From positions 1 through 64,000 of the forward strand of contig CAVLGW020000014.1 of NCBI GenBank assembly GCA_963669155.1: a DNA stretch of 64,000 nucleotides, in the 5' to 3' direction. The DNA is from Arbacia lixula. Lineage: Eukaryota; Echinodermata; Echinoidea; Arbacioida; Arbaciidae. The notes below the pieces were generated by a model that had not been told where the DNA came from, ran no database searches, and saw only the letters and a list, made by a program, of their open reading frames with translations. The translations under genes were made by a program, and so were the position numbers. This document shows, piece after piece, positions 11,342-25,236 of this stretch. Numbering within the stretch: position 1 is the first letter of the stretch; each line of letters begins with the position of its first letter.

Positions 11342-12588
11342 AATCTTCCCATTCACTTAACACGTAATGCCCAGCAGGGGCTAGAATGATTAAGAAATCG
11401 ATATTCAAGCTGAAATTTCACCATGATCCCGACATCTGATTAGAAAATGGAGACAACGTTCCGGAAAGCTCGTAGACTCAGCTACAACATACTGAAATTT
11501 CAGAGTGAAAGCTTGACATATTAGTGAGATACATCTCCTAGAAGCTCGTCATGTCATTTCATAAATACCACTTCCATTGACATAACACGGAAGTGCGATT
11601 TTGACATTCATGCGTATAATGAAATTTACACCGTGAAGACGTCATCAAAATGAAAAATGAAGGCAACTCCTACTATGGAGCGAGGTCTCAGCTACAACAT
11701 ACTGAAATTTGGGAGAAAATTGACCATGAATTACTGAGATACACAAAAGCGGGTAAAAAAGTTCATGACGTCATACATGAAAAATCATTTTTTCGATTCA
11801 TATGGCAATATGATGACATCAACATAAATTTAAAAGGTAAATCGAACATTAAATCACATCTACATTTCCCACTCTTTCAGAGTATTGAAAAAAAATTGGG
11901 GGTCACCGGCCATTCTGAAGAGCTATGGCCGATTGAAGGTAGTCATGTTTTTTGCAATATTTGCACACAAAAACGTATTGACGCACGCGCAGACTTTGAA
12001 CTTTGACGCACCCGCACGACCTTGTTATTGCATGGAAATGGCTCAAAATGACAGGATGTGTTGTATGTAGTGTCAGTAACATGAATCCAGTAAAGAAACA
12101 GAATTTTGACGTTTTGTTCGCGTTACGCACGAAAAAACGCGCGAACGCGCGCGCACGCGCGGAAATTTTTGAAATGCTAGAAATGGCCTGAAACATATGC
12201 AAAACAATTTTGAGTTGATTTGGAGCATTTTAAAATTTTGCGCGCGCGTTTTTGCACTAACGTACGCGTACGCGCGCGTTTTTTTTCAATGAAATTGATT
12301 AGCTACTCATATATTATATGCATGTCAAATTTCATTACACAGAGATGACCAGTTCTAGAGCTACATGAGGTAATAGTTTTTCATTAAACTGCTCGTAGAT
12401 GACGTCACGATGACGTCATGACCTTGAAAATGTTGCTGTAACATGTTCACATATATGTCCATACATGATGAACATTTCATGAAATATGGCTTATGCATTG
12501 TTGAGATATCCATGTCACAAAAATTTGGAATAAAAATAAATAAATAATAAATAAAGAAATAAAGAAAGAAAATTCTAACGAAATTAAG

Positions 12589-12618
12589 AGGTGATCTGTC
12601 GTTGGCGACAGACCACCT
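12589..12618 (+). repeat. Junction hairpin module, TGTCG type
   Basis: Arms AGGTGATCTGTCG and CGACAGACCACCT pair over 13 positions (one G-U) around a TTGG loop. The module is preceded by AAAGAAAGAAAATTC and AACGAAATTAAG. The same type recurs at 17226-17255, 32705-32734, 32773-32802, 32838-32867 and 40880-40909. Confidence 0.85.
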
Positions 12619-12630
12619 AATAATAATAAC

Positions 12631-14245
12631 GAGACATACTTGTGGACAAGTATCAGGTGGTCTGCATTGGCAAATTCATGCACAGACATGGGCTGGAAAA
12701 TGCACGGTGAACTATAGACCTTCATTCGTGACACCAACTATGCATAAGCAATGTGAGACAGCGCTCAAGAAAGCTCATAGGGCACCTATTATACTAAAAT
12801 TTCAGAGAATTTCCTAAATGGTAACATGTTTATGCTAACGTGATTAATAGTCATGTAAGAGAATGGGGTGAGAGAAAAAAGAATTGGAAAGAAAATCTCA
12901 AAGAGAATGACAAAGTGAGGCATAGAACAGAAGAAGATGGCAAAATAAACATTGCAAAAGGAATGCAAAAGTTGACCCTACCCACGCCAGGAATCGAACC
13001 GGGGGCCTCGAGATCTTAAAACGGCGCCTTACCTATTGAGCCACAAATCTTCCCATTCACTTAACACGTAATGCCCAGCAGGGGCTAGAATGATTAAGAA
13101 ATCGATATTCAAGCTGAAATTTCACCATGATCCCGACATCTGATTAAAAAATGGAGACAACGTTCCGGAAAGCTCGTAGACTCAGCTACAACATAATGAA
13201 ATTTCAGAGTGAAAGCTTGACATATTAGTGAGATACATCTCCTAGAAGCTCGTCATGTCATTTCATAAATACCACTTCCATTGACATAACACGGAAGTGC
13301 GATTTTGACATTCATGCGTATAATGAAATTTACACCGTGAAGACGTCATCAAAATGAAAAATGAAGGCCACTCGTACTATGGAGCGAGGTCTCAGCTACA
13401 ACATACTGAAATTTGGGAGAAAATTGACCATGAATTACTGAGATACACAAAAGCGGGTAAAAAAGTTCATGACGTCATACATGAAAAATCATTTTTTCGA
13501 TTCATATGGCAATATTATGACATCAACATAAATTTAAAAGGTAAATCGAACATTAAATCACATCTACATTTCCCACTCTTTCAGAATATTGAAAAAAAAT
13601 TGGGGGTCACCGGCCATTCTGAAGAGCTATGGCCGATTGAAGGTAGTCATGTTTTTTGCAATATTTGCACACAAAAACGTATTGACGCACGCGCAGACTT
13701 TGAACTTTGACGCACCCGCACGACCTTGTTATTGCATGGAAATGGCTCAAAATGACAGGATGTGTTGTATGTAGTGTCAGTAACATGAATCTAGTAGAAA
13801 AACGGAATTTTGACGTTTTGTTCGCGTTACGCATGGAAAAACGCGCGAACGCGCACGCACGCGCGGAAATTTTTGAAATGCTAGAAATGGCCTGAAACAT
13901 ATGCAAAACAATTTTGAGTTGATTTGGAGCATTTTTAAATTTTGCGCGCGCGTTTTTGCACTAACGTACGCGTACGCGCGCGTTTTTTTTCAATGAAATT
14001 AATTAGCTACTAATTAATTATATGCATGTCAAATTTCATTACACAGAGATGACCAGTTCTAGAGCTACATGAGGTAATAGTTTTTCATTAAACTGCTCGT
14101 AGATGACGTCACGATGACGTCATGACCTTGAAAATGTTGCTGTAACATGTTCACATATATGTCCATACATGATGAACATTTCATGAAATATGGCCTATGC
14201 ATTGTTGAGATATCCATGTCACAAAAATTTGGAATAAAAATAAAC
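12631..14245. repeat. Array unit 3, subfamily A
   Basis: 1615 bp, with tRNA-like module at 12979-13045. It shares private variants with unit 5 and no other unit: GGCCACTCGTACTATGG, ACAACATAATGAAATTTC and CAATATTATGACATC. Confidence 0.9.
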
Positions 14246-15570
14246 GAGACATACTTGTGGACAAGTATAAGGTGGTCTGCATTGGCAAATTCATGCACTG
14301 GCATGGGCAGGTAACTGCACGTTCATAAAACATGGCCTTACCCATTGAGCCACAAATCTTCGCATTGACTTTTCACGTAATGCCAGCCAGCAGTGGCTAA
14401 AATGATTAAGAAATCGATATTCAAGCTGAAATTTCACCATGATCCCGACATCTGATAAAAAAGTAGACGTGACGATTCAGAAAGCTAGTAGACTGAGCTA
14501 CAACATACTAAAATTTCAGAGTAACAGAATTGAACATAAGCGAGATATAGCTCCTAGTAGGTCGTCATGTCATTTCATAAATACCCCTTCCATTGACATA
14601 ACACGTACATGCGTCCGATTATGACACCAATGCGTATAATGTAATTTACACCATGAAGACCTCATCAAATTGACAAATTAATGAAAGTTTTTTATAGGTG
14701 AAGGTCTCAGCTACAACATAGTGAAATTTGGGAGAAAATTGACCAAGCGTTACTGAGATATGCAAAAGCGGGTAAAAAAGTTCATGACGTCATAATTGAA
14801 AATTCATCTTTTCGATTCATATGGCAATATGATGACATCAACATAAATTTAAAAGGTAAATCGAACATTAAATCACATCTACATTTCCCACTCTTTCAGA
14901 ATATTAAAAAAAAAATGGAGGTCACCAGCCATTCTGAAGAGCTATGGCCGAATGAAGGTAGTCATGTTTTTTTTACTATATTTGCACACAAAAACGTATT
15001 GACGCACGCGCAGACTTTGAACTTTGACGCACCCGCACGACCTTGTTATTGCATGGAAATGGCTCAAAATGACAGGATGTGTTGTATGTAGTGTCAGTAA
15101 CATGAATCCAGTAAAAAAACGGAGTTTTGACGTTTTGTTCGCGTTACGCACGGAAAAACGAGCGAACGCGCGCGTACGCGCGGAAATTTTAGAAATGCTA
15201 GAAATGGCCTAAAACTTATGCAAAACAATTTTGAGTTGATTTAGAGCATTTAAAAATTTTGCGCGCGCGTTTTTGCACTAACGCACGCGTACGCGCGCGT
15301 TTTTTTTCAATGATATTAATTGGCTACTCATTAATCATATGCATGCCAAATTTCATTACACAGAGATGACCTGTTCTAGAGCTACATGAAATAATAGATT
15401 TTCATTTAATTGCTCGTGCATGACGTCACGATGACGTCATGACCTTGAAAATGTTGCTGGAACATGTTCACGTATATACCCATGCATGATAAAAATTTGA
15501 TGAAAAATGGTGTATCCATTGTTGAGATATCCATGCCACAAAAATTTGGAATAAAAATAAATAAATAAAC
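14246..15570. repeat. Array unit 4, subfamily C (short)
   Basis: 1325 bp. It jumps from TGCACGTTCATAAAACATGG directly into CCTTACCCATTGAGCC. The purine-rich block and the B-box half of the tRNA-like module are therefore missing, while the A-box half remains (near 14336-14355). Confidence 0.9.
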
Positions 15571-17258
15571 GAGACATACTTGTGGACAAGTATCAGGTGG
15601 TCTGCATTGGCAAATTCATGCACAGACATGGGCTGGAAAATGCACGGTGAACTATAGACCTTCATTCGTGACACCAACTATCCATAAGCAATGTGAGACA
15701 GCGCTCATGAAAGCTCATAGGGCACCTATTATACTAAAATTTCAGAGAATTTCCTAAATGGTAACATGTTTATGCTAACGTGATTAATAGTCATGTAAGA
15801 GAATGGGGTGAGAGAAAAAAGAATTGGAAAGAAAATCTCAAAGAGAATGACAAAGTGAGGCATAGAACAGAAGAAGATGGCAAAATAAACATTGCAAAAG
15901 GAATGCAAAAGTTGACCCTACCCACGCCAGGAATCGAACCGGGGGCCTCGAGATCTTAAAACGGCGCCTTACCTATTGAGCCACAAATCTTCCCATTCAC
16001 TTAACACGTAATGCCCAGCAGGGGCTAGAATGATTAAGAAATCGATATTCAAGCTGAAATTTCACCATGATCCCGACATCTGATTAAAAAATGGAGACAA
16101 CGTTCCGGAAAGCTCGTAGACTCAGCTACAACATAATGAAATTTCAGAGTGAAAGCTTGACATATTAGTGAGATACATCTCCTAGAAGCTCGTCATGTCA
16201 TTTCATAAATACCACTTCCATTGACATAACACGGAAGTGCGATTTTGACATTCATGCGTATAATGAAATTTACACCGTGAAGACGTCATCAAAATGAAAA
16301 ATGAAGGCCACTCGTACTATGGAGCGAGGTCTCAGCTACAACATACTGAAATTTGGGAGAAAATTGACCATGAATTACTGAGATACACAAAAGCGGGTAA
16401 AAAAGTTCATGACGTCATACATGAAAAATCATTTTTTCGATTCATATGGCAATATTATGACATCAACATAAATTTAAAAGGTAAATCGAACATTAAATCA
16501 CATCTACATTTCCCACTCTTTCAGAATATTGAAAAAAAATTGGGGGTCACCGGCCATTCTGAAGAGCTATGGCCGATTGAAGGTAGTCATGTTTTTTGCA
16601 ATATTTGCACACAAAAACGTATTGACGCACGCGCAGACTTTGAACTTTGACGCACCCGCACGACCTTGTTATTGCATGGAAATGGCTCAAAATGACAGGA
16701 TGTGTTGTATGTAGTGTCAGTAACATGAATCCAGTAAAAAAACAGAATTTTGACGTTTTGTTCGCGTTACGCACGAAAAAACGCGCGAACGCGCGCGCAC
16801 GCGCGGAAATTTTTGAAATGCTAGAAATGGCCTAAAACATATGCAAAACAATTTTTAATTGATTTAGAGCATTTTAAAATTTTGCGCGCGCGTTTTTGCA
16901 CTAACGTACGCGTACGCGCGCGTTTTTTTTCAATGAAATCAATTAGCTACTCATTAATTATATGCATGTCAAATTTCATTACACAGAGATAACCAGTTCT
17001 AGAGCTACATGAGGTAATAGTTTTTCATTAAACTGCTCGTAGATGACGTCACGATGACGTCATGACCTTGAAAATGTTGCTGTAACATGTTCACATATAT
17101 GTCCATACATGATGAACATTTCATGAAATATGGCCTATGCATTGTTGAGATATCCATGTCACAAAAATTTGGAATAAAAATAAATAAATAAATAAATAAA
17201 GAAAGAAAATTCTAACGAAATTAAGAGGTGATCTGTCGTTGGCGACAGACCACCTAAC
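15571..17258. repeat. Array unit 5, subfamily A
   Basis: 1688 bp, with tRNA-like module at 15919-15985 and junction hairpin module at 17226-17255. It is the sister copy of unit 3 by shared private variants, although unit 4 lies between them. Confidence 0.9.
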
Positions 17259-18877
17259 GAGACATACTTGTGGACAAGTATCAGGTGGTCTGCATTGGCA
17301 AATTCATGCACAGACATGGGCTGGAAAATGCACGGTGAACTATAGACCTTCATTCGTGACACCAACTATCCATAAGCAATGTGAGACAGCGCTCAAGAAA
17401 GCTCATAGGGCACCTATTATACTAAAATTTCAGAGAATTTCCTAAATGGTAACATGTTTATGCTAACGTGATTAATAGTCATGTAAGAGAATGGGGTGAG
17501 AGAAAAAAGAATTGGAAAGAAAATCTCAAAGAGAATGACAAAGTGAGGCATAGAACAGAAGAAGATGGCAAAATAAACATTGCAAAAGGAATGCAAAAGT
17601 TGACCCTACCCACGCCAGGAATCGAACCGGGGGCCTCGAGATCTTAAAACGGCGCCTTACCTATTGAGCCACAAATCTTCCCATTCACTTAACACGTAAT
17701 GCCCAGCAGGGGCTAGAATGATTAAGAAATCGATATTCAAGCTGAAATTTCACCATGATCCCGACATCTGATTAGAAAATGGAGACAACGTTCCGGAAAG
17801 CTCGTAGACTCAGCTACAACATACTGAAATTTCAGAGTGAAAGCTTGACATATTAGTGAGATACATCTCCTAGAAGCTCGTCATGTCATTTCATAAATAC
17901 CACTTCCATTGACATAACACGGAAGTGCGATTTTGACATTCATGCGTATAATGAAATTTACACCGTGAAGACGTCATCAAAATGAAAAATGAAGGCAACT
18001 CCTACTATGGAGCGAGGTCTCAGCTACAACATACTGAAATTTGGGAGAAAATTGACCATGAATTACTGAGATACACAAAAGCGGGTAAAAAAGTTCATGA
18101 CGTCATACATGAAAAATCATTTTTTCGATTCATATGGCAATATGATGACATCAACATAAATTTAAAAGGTAAATCGAACATTAAATCACATCTACATTTC
18201 CCACTCTTTCAGAATATTGAAAAAAAATTGGGGGTCACCGGCCATTCTGAAGAGCTATGGCCGATTGAAGGTAGTCATGTTTTTTGCAATATTTGCACAC
18301 AAAAACGTATTGACGCACGCGCAGACTTTGAACTTTGACGCACCCGCACGACCTTGTTATTGCATGGAAATGGCTCAAAATGACAGGATGTGTTGTATGT
18401 AGTGTCAGTAACATGAATCCAGTAAAAAAACAGAATTTTGACGTTTTGTTCGCGTTACGCACGAAAAAACGCGCGAACGCGCGCGCACGCGCAGAAATTT
18501 TAGAAATGCTAGAAATGGCCTGAAACATATGCAAAACAATTTTGGGTTGATTTGGAGCATTTTAAAATTTTGCGCGCGCGTTTTTGCACTAACGTACGCG
18601 TACGCGCGCGTTTTTTTTCAATGAAATTAATTAGCTACTCATTAGTTATATGCATGTCAAATTTCATTACACAGAGATGACCAGTTCTAGAGCTACATGA
18701 GGTAATAGTTTTTCATTAAACTGCTCGTAGATGACGTCACGATGACGTCATGACCTTGAAAATGTTGCTGTAACATGTTCACATATATGTCCATACATGA
18801 TGAACATTTCATGAAATATGGCCTATGCATTGTTGAGATATCCATGTCACAAAAATTTGGAATAAAAATAAATAAAC
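17259..18877. repeat. Array unit 6, subfamily A
   Basis: 1619 bp, with tRNA-like module at 17607-17673. It ends directly in the AATAAAAATAAATAA tail without a hairpin module. Confidence 0.9.
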
Positions 18878-20561
18878 GAGACATACTTGTGGACAAGTAT
18901 CAGGTGGTCTGCATTGGCAAATTCATGCACAGACATGGGCTGGAAAATGCACGGTGAACTATAGACCTTCATTCGTGACACCAACTATCCATAAGCAATG
19001 TGAGACAGCGCTCAAGAAAGCTCATAGGGCACCTATTATACTAAAATTTCAGAGAATTTCCTAAATGGTAACATGTTTATGCTAACGTGATTAATAGTCA
19101 TGTAAGAGAATGGGGTGAGAGAAAAAAGAATTGGAAAGAAAATCTCAAAGAGAATGGCAAAGTGAGGCATAGAACAGAAGAGATGGCAAAATAAACATTG
19201 CAAAAGGAATGCAAAAGTTGACCCTACCCACGCCAGGAATCGAACCGGGGGCCTCGAGATCTTAAAACGGCGCCTTACCTATTGAGCCACAAATCTTCCC
19301 ATTCACTTAACACGTAATGCCCAGCAGGGGCTAGAATGATTAAGAAATCGATATTCAAGCTGAAATTTCACCATGATCCCGACATCTGATTAAAAAATGG
19401 AGACAACGTTCCGGAAAGCTCGTAGACTCAGCTAAAACATACTGAAATTTCAGAGTGAAAGCTTGACATATTAGTGAGATACATCTCCTAGAAGCTCGTC
19501 ATGTCATTTCATAAATACCACTTCCATTGACATAACACGGAAGTGCGATTTTGACATTCATGCGTATAATGAAATTTACACCGTGAAGACGTCATCAAAA
19601 TGAAAAATGAAGGCAACTCCTACTATGGAGCGAGGTCTCAGCTACAACATACTGAAATTTGGGAGAAAATTGACCATGAATTACTGAGATACACAAAAGC
19701 GGGTAAAAAAGTTCATGACGTCATACATGAAAAATAATTTTTTCGATTCATATGGCAATATGATGACATCAACATAAATTTAAAAGGTAAATCGAACCTT
19801 AAATCACATCTACATTTCCCACTCTTTCAGAATATTGAAAAAAAATTGGGGGTCACCGGCCATTCTGAAGAGCTATGGCCGATTGAAGGTAGTCATGTTT
19901 TTTGCAATATTTGCACACAAAAACGTATTGACGCACGCGCAGACTTTGAACTTTGACGCACCCGCACGACCTTGTTATTGCATGGAAATGGCTCAAAATG
20001 ACAGGATGTGTTGTATGTAGTGTCAGTAACATGAATCCAGTAAAAAAACAGAATTTTGACGTTTTGTTCGCGTTACGCACGAAAAAACGCGCGAACGCGC
20101 GCGCACGCGCGGAAATTTTTGAAATGCTAGAAATGGCCTGAAACATATGCAAAACAATTTTGAGTTGATTTAGAGCATTTTAAAAATTTGCGCGCGCGTT
20201 TTTGCACTAACGTACGCGTACGCGCGCGATTTTATTTATTGATATTAATTGTTTTATTATTAAATTTATGCATGCCAATTTTCATTACTTATAAACGATT
20301 GGTTCTAGAGCTACATGAGGTAATAGGTTTTCATTAAACTGCTCGTAGATGACGTCACGATAACGTCATGACCTTGAAAATGTTGCTGTGACAAGTTCAC
20401 ATGTACATGTATATATGATGAAGATTTCATAGAACATGGTTCATGCATTGTTGAGATATACCTCCCACAAAAAAGTGGGGTGCATTAAATAAAAATAAAT
20501 ATGAAAGAAAATTCTAACGAAATTAAAAGGTGATCTGCCATGGCATGGCAGACCACCTAAC
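18878..20561. repeat. Array unit 7, A/D chimera
   Basis: 1684 bp, with tRNA-like module at 19225-19291. The unit matches subfamily A up to the CGTACGCGTACG palindrome, then from about 20229 follows a different sequence resembling the D units. A hairpin module of CCATGG type closes it (20528-20558). The 118-codon frame seen in other A copies is broken by TAA (GAAAAATAATTT, near 19730). Confidence 0.9.
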
Positions 20562-22168
20562 GAGACATACTTGTGGACAAGTATCAGGTGGTCTGCATTG
20601 GCAAATTCATGCACAGACATGGGCTGGAAAATGCACGGTGAACTATAGACCTTCATTCGTGACACCAACTATCCATAAGCAATGTGAGACAGCGCTCAAG
20701 AAAGCTCATAGGGCACCTATTATACTAAAATTTCAGAGAATTTCCTAAATGGTAACATGTTTATGCTAACGTGATTCATAGTCATGTAAGAGAATGGGGC
20801 GAGAGAAAAAAGAATTGGAAAGAAAATCTCAAAGAGAATGACAAAGTGAGGGATAGAACAGAAGAAGATGGCAAAATAAACATTGCAAAAGGAATGCAAA
20901 AGTTGACCCTACCCACGCCAGGAATCGAACCGGGGGCCTCGAGATCTTAAAACGGCGCCTTACCTATTGAGCCACAAATCTTCCCATAACACGTAATGCC
21001 CAGCAGGGGCTAGAATGATTAAGAAATCGATATTCAAGCTGAAATTTCACCATGATCCCGACATCTGATTAAAAAATGGAGACAACGTTCTGGAAAGCTC
21101 GTAGACTCAGCTACAACATACTGAAATTTCAGAGTGAAAGCTTGACATATTAGTGAGATACATCTCCTAGAAGCTCGTCATGTCATTTCATAAATACCAC
21201 TTCCATTGACATAACACGGAAGTGCGATTTTGACATTCATGCGTATAATGAAATTTACACCGTGAAGACGTCATCAAAATGAAAAATGAAGGCAACTCCT
21301 ACTATGGAGCGAGGTCTCAGCTACAACATACTGAAATTTGGGAGAAAATTGACCATGAATTACTGAGATACACAAAAGCGGGTAAAAAAGTTCATGACGT
21401 CATACATGAAAAATCATTTTTTCGATTCATATGGCAATATGATGACATCAACATAAATTTAAAAGGTAAATCGAACATTAAATCACATCTACATTTCCCA
21501 CTCTTTCAGAATATTGAAAAAAAATTGGGGGTCACCAGCCATTCTGAAGAGCTATGGCCGATTGAAGGTAGTCATGTTTTTTTACTATATTTGCACACAA
21601 AAACGTATTGACGCACGCGCAGACTTTGAACTTTGACGCACCCGCACGACCTTGTTATTGCATGGAAATGGCTCAAAATGACAGGATGTGTTGTATGTAG
21701 TGTCAGTAACATGAATCCAGTAAAAAAAACGGAATTTTGACGATTTGTTCGCGTTACGCACGGAAAAACGCGCGAACGCGCGCGTACGCGCGGAAATTTT
21801 TGAAATGCTAGAAATGGCCTGAAACATATGCAAAACAATTTTGAGTTGATTTGGAGCATTTGAAAATTTTGCGCGCGCATTTTTGCACTAACGTACGCGT
21901 ACGCGCGCGTTTTTATTCATTGAAATTAATTGGCTACTCAATAATTATATGCATGTTAAATTTCATTACACAGAGATGACTAGTTCTAGAGCTACATGAG
22001 ATAATAGATTTTCATTTAATTGCTCGTAGATGACGTCACGATAACGTCATGACCTTGAAAATCTTGCTGGAACATGTTCACGTATATAGCAATAGATGAT
22101 AAAGATTTCATGAAAAATTGTTAATGCAATGTTGAGATATCAATGCCACAAAAATTAGGAATAAAAAC
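20562..22168. repeat. Array unit 8, A/C chimera
   Basis: 1607 bp, with tRNA-like module at 20909-20975. A 6 bp deletion (TCACTT) lies just before AACACGTAATG. From about 21530 the sequence follows the C-type copies (GGTCACCAGCC, TTTACTATATTTGCAC). Confidence 0.85.
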
Positions 22169-23552
22169 GAGACATACTTGTGGACAAGTATAAGGTGGTC
22201 TGCATTGGCAAATTCATGCACTGGCATGGGCTGGTAAATGCACGTTCATAAAACATCGCCTTACCATTGAGCCACAAATCTTCGCATTGACTTTTCACGT
22301 AATGCCCGCCAGCAGTGGCTAGAATGATTAAGAAATCGATATTCAAGCTGAAATTTCACCATGATCCCGACATCTGATAAAAAAGTGGACCAGGCGATTC
22401 CGAAAGCTAGTAGACTGAGCTACAACATATTCAAATTTCAAAGTAACAGATTCAAACATCAGCGAGATATAGCTCCTAGCTAGTAGGTCGTCATGTCATT
22501 TCATAAATACCCCTTCCATTGACATAACACGTACATGCGTCCGATTATGACACCAATGCGTATAATGAAATTTACACCATAAAGACGTCATCAAATTGAC
22601 AAATAAACGATAGTTGTCTATAGGTAAAGGTCTCAGCTACATCATAGTGAAATTTGGGAGAAAATTGACCAAGGATTACTGAGGTATGCAAAAGCGGGTA
22701 AAAAAGTTCATGACGTCATAATTGAAAATTCATTTTTTCGATTCATATGGCAATATGATGACGTCACCATGTACTTACCGGTAAAATGACACATGAAATG
22801 ACATCTACATTTCATATTCTTTCCAAATTTAAAAAGAAAATTGGGGGTCACCGGCCATTCTAAAGAGCTATGGCCGATTGAAGACAGTCATGTTTTTTGC
22901 AATATTTGCACACAAAAACGTATTGACGTACGCGCAGACTTTCAACTTTGACGTACCCGCACGACCTTGTTATTGCATGGAAATTGCTCAAAATTGCAGG
23001 ATGTGTTGTTTGTGGTGTCAGAGATATGAAACCACTAGAAAATTGGAATTTTAAGGCTGCGTACGCGTTACGCACGACTAAACGCGCGAACGCGCGCGCA
23101 CGCGCGGAAAATTTTGAGATGCTTGAAATGACCTGAAACATATGCAAACCAATTTTGAGTTGATTTGGAGCATTTTAAAATTTTGCGCGCGCGTTTTTGC
23201 ACTAACGTACGCGTACGCGCGCGTTTTTATTTATTAAAATCAATTGTCTTATCATTAAATTTATGCATGTCAATTTTCATTAGCTATAAATGATTGGTTC
23301 TAGAGCTACATGAGGTAATAGGTTTTCATTAAACTGCTCGTAGATGACGTCACGATGACGTCATGACCTTGAAAATGTTGCTGGAACATGTTCACGTATA
23401 TATCCATGCATGATGAAGATTTGATGAAAAATGGCCTATGCATTGTTGAGATATCCATGCCACAAAAATTTGGAATAAAAATAAATAAAGAAAGAAAATT
23501 CGGACAAACACAAGAGGTGATCTGCCATGGCATGGCAGACCACCTAATAAAC
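22169..23552. repeat. Array unit 9, subfamily C (short)
   Basis: 1384 bp. The B-box half of the tRNA-like module is missing. A CCATGG-type hairpin module lies at 23515-23545. Confidence 0.9.
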
Positions 23553-25236
23553 GAGACATACTTGTGGACAAGTATAAGGTGGTCTGCATTGGCAAATTTG
23601 TGCACAGACATGGTATGGTAAATGCACGGTGAACTTTAGACCTTCAATCGTGGCACCATCTATTCATAAGCAATGTGAGACACCGCTCAAGAAAGCTCAT
23701 AGGGCACCTATTATACTAACATTTCAAAGACTTTCCTAAATGGTTACATGTTTATGCTAACGTGATTAATAGTCATGTAAGAGAATAGGGCGAGAGAAAA
23801 AGAATTGGTAAGAAAATCTCAAAGAGAATGACGAAGTGAGGGATAGAACAGAAGAAAATGACAAAATAAACATTGCAAAAGGAATGCAAAAGTTGACCCT
23901 ACCCACGCCAGGAATCGAACCGGGGGCCTCGAGATCTTAAAACGGCGCCTTACCCATTGAGCCACACATCTTCCCATTCACTTAACACGTAATGCCCAGC
24001 AGGGGCTAGAATGATTAAGAAATCGATATTCAAGCTGAAATTTCACCATGATCCCGGCATCTGATTAAAAAATAGAGCACACGTTTCCAAAAGCTAGTAG
24101 ACTCAGCTACAACATACTAAAATTTCAGAGTAACAGATTCAAACATCAGCGAGATATAGCTCCTAGAAGGTCGTCATGTCATTTCATAGATACCCCTTCC
24201 ATTGACATAACACGTACATGCGTCCGATTATGACACCAATACGTATAATGAAATTTACACCATGAAGACGTCATCAAAATGACAAATGAACGAACGTTAT
24301 CTATAGAAGAAGGTCTCAGCTACAACATAGTGAAATTTTGGAGAAAATTGATCAAGGATTACTGAGATATGCAAAAGCGGGTAAAAAAGTTCATGACGTC
24401 ATAATTGAAAATTCATTTTTTCGATTCACATGGCAATATGATGACGTCACGATGTACTTACTGCTAAAAAGTCACATGAAATGACATCTACATTATATAT
24501 TCTTTCCAAATATTAAAAAAAAATTGGGGGTCACCGGCCATTCTGAAGAGCTATGGCCGATTGAAGGTAGTCATGTTTTTTGCAACATTTGCACACAAAA
24601 ACGTACTGACGCACGCGCAGACTTTCAACTTTGACGTACCCGCACGACCTTGTTATTGCATGGAAATTGCTCAAAATTGCAGGATGTGTTGTTTGTAGTG
24701 TCAGAGACATGAAACTAGTAGAAAAATGGAATTTTGAGGCTGCGTACGCGTAACGCACGAAAAAACGCGCGAACGCGCGCGCATGCGCGGAAATTTTTGA
24801 AATGCTAGAAATGGCCTGAAACATATGCAATACAATTTTGAGTTGATATGGAGCATTTTAAAATTTTGCGCGCGCGTTTTTGCACTAACGTACGCGTACG
24901 CGCGCGTTTTTATGTATTGAAAATAATTGTGTTATCATTAAATTCATGCATATCAATTTTCATGAGCTATAAATTATTGGTTCTAGAGCTACATGAGGTA
25001 ATAGGTTTTCATTAAACTGCTCGTAGATGACGTCATGATGACGTCATGACCTTGAAAAAGTTACAATGACAAGTTCACATGTATACCTATACATGGTCAA
25101 AATATAGTGTAACATAACATACGCATTGTTGAGATATAGATGACACAAAAACATGGGGTGCAAAAAATAAAAATAAAGAAAGAAAATTCGGGCGAAATTA
25201 AAAGGTGATCTGTCGGTGCACGACAGACCACCTAAC
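23553..25236. repeat. Array unit 10, subfamily D
   Basis: 1684 bp. It starts with the diverged phrase GTGCACAGACATGGTATGG. The tRNA-like module is at 23899-23965. It ends with a hairpin module of the GTGCA-loop type (25203-25233). Confidence 0.9.

Larger units (their letters stand above)
10927..12630. repeat. Array unit 2, subfamily A
   Basis: 1704 bp, with tRNA-like module at 11273-11341. It ends with an ATAA-rich tail and a junction hairpin module (12589-12618). TGACGTCA palindromes are at 11766, 12400 and 12411. An open frame of 118 codons (11650-12006) is shared with other A copies but interrupted in B. Confidence 0.9.

Noticed and set aside
11650..12006. 118-codon open frame repeated almost unchanged in eight A-type array units
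   Set aside because: It is conserved only because the units are recent copies. Unit 7 has a TAA, and the matching B-type frame has TGA after CATGAAAAT. No protein family is recognised.
11903..12202. 99-codon antisense open frame recurring in most units
   Set aside because: It lies across the CG-alternating tract and the TGCATGGAAATGG segment. Its ends vary between subfamilies and it has no domain, so it is a by-product of repeat copying.
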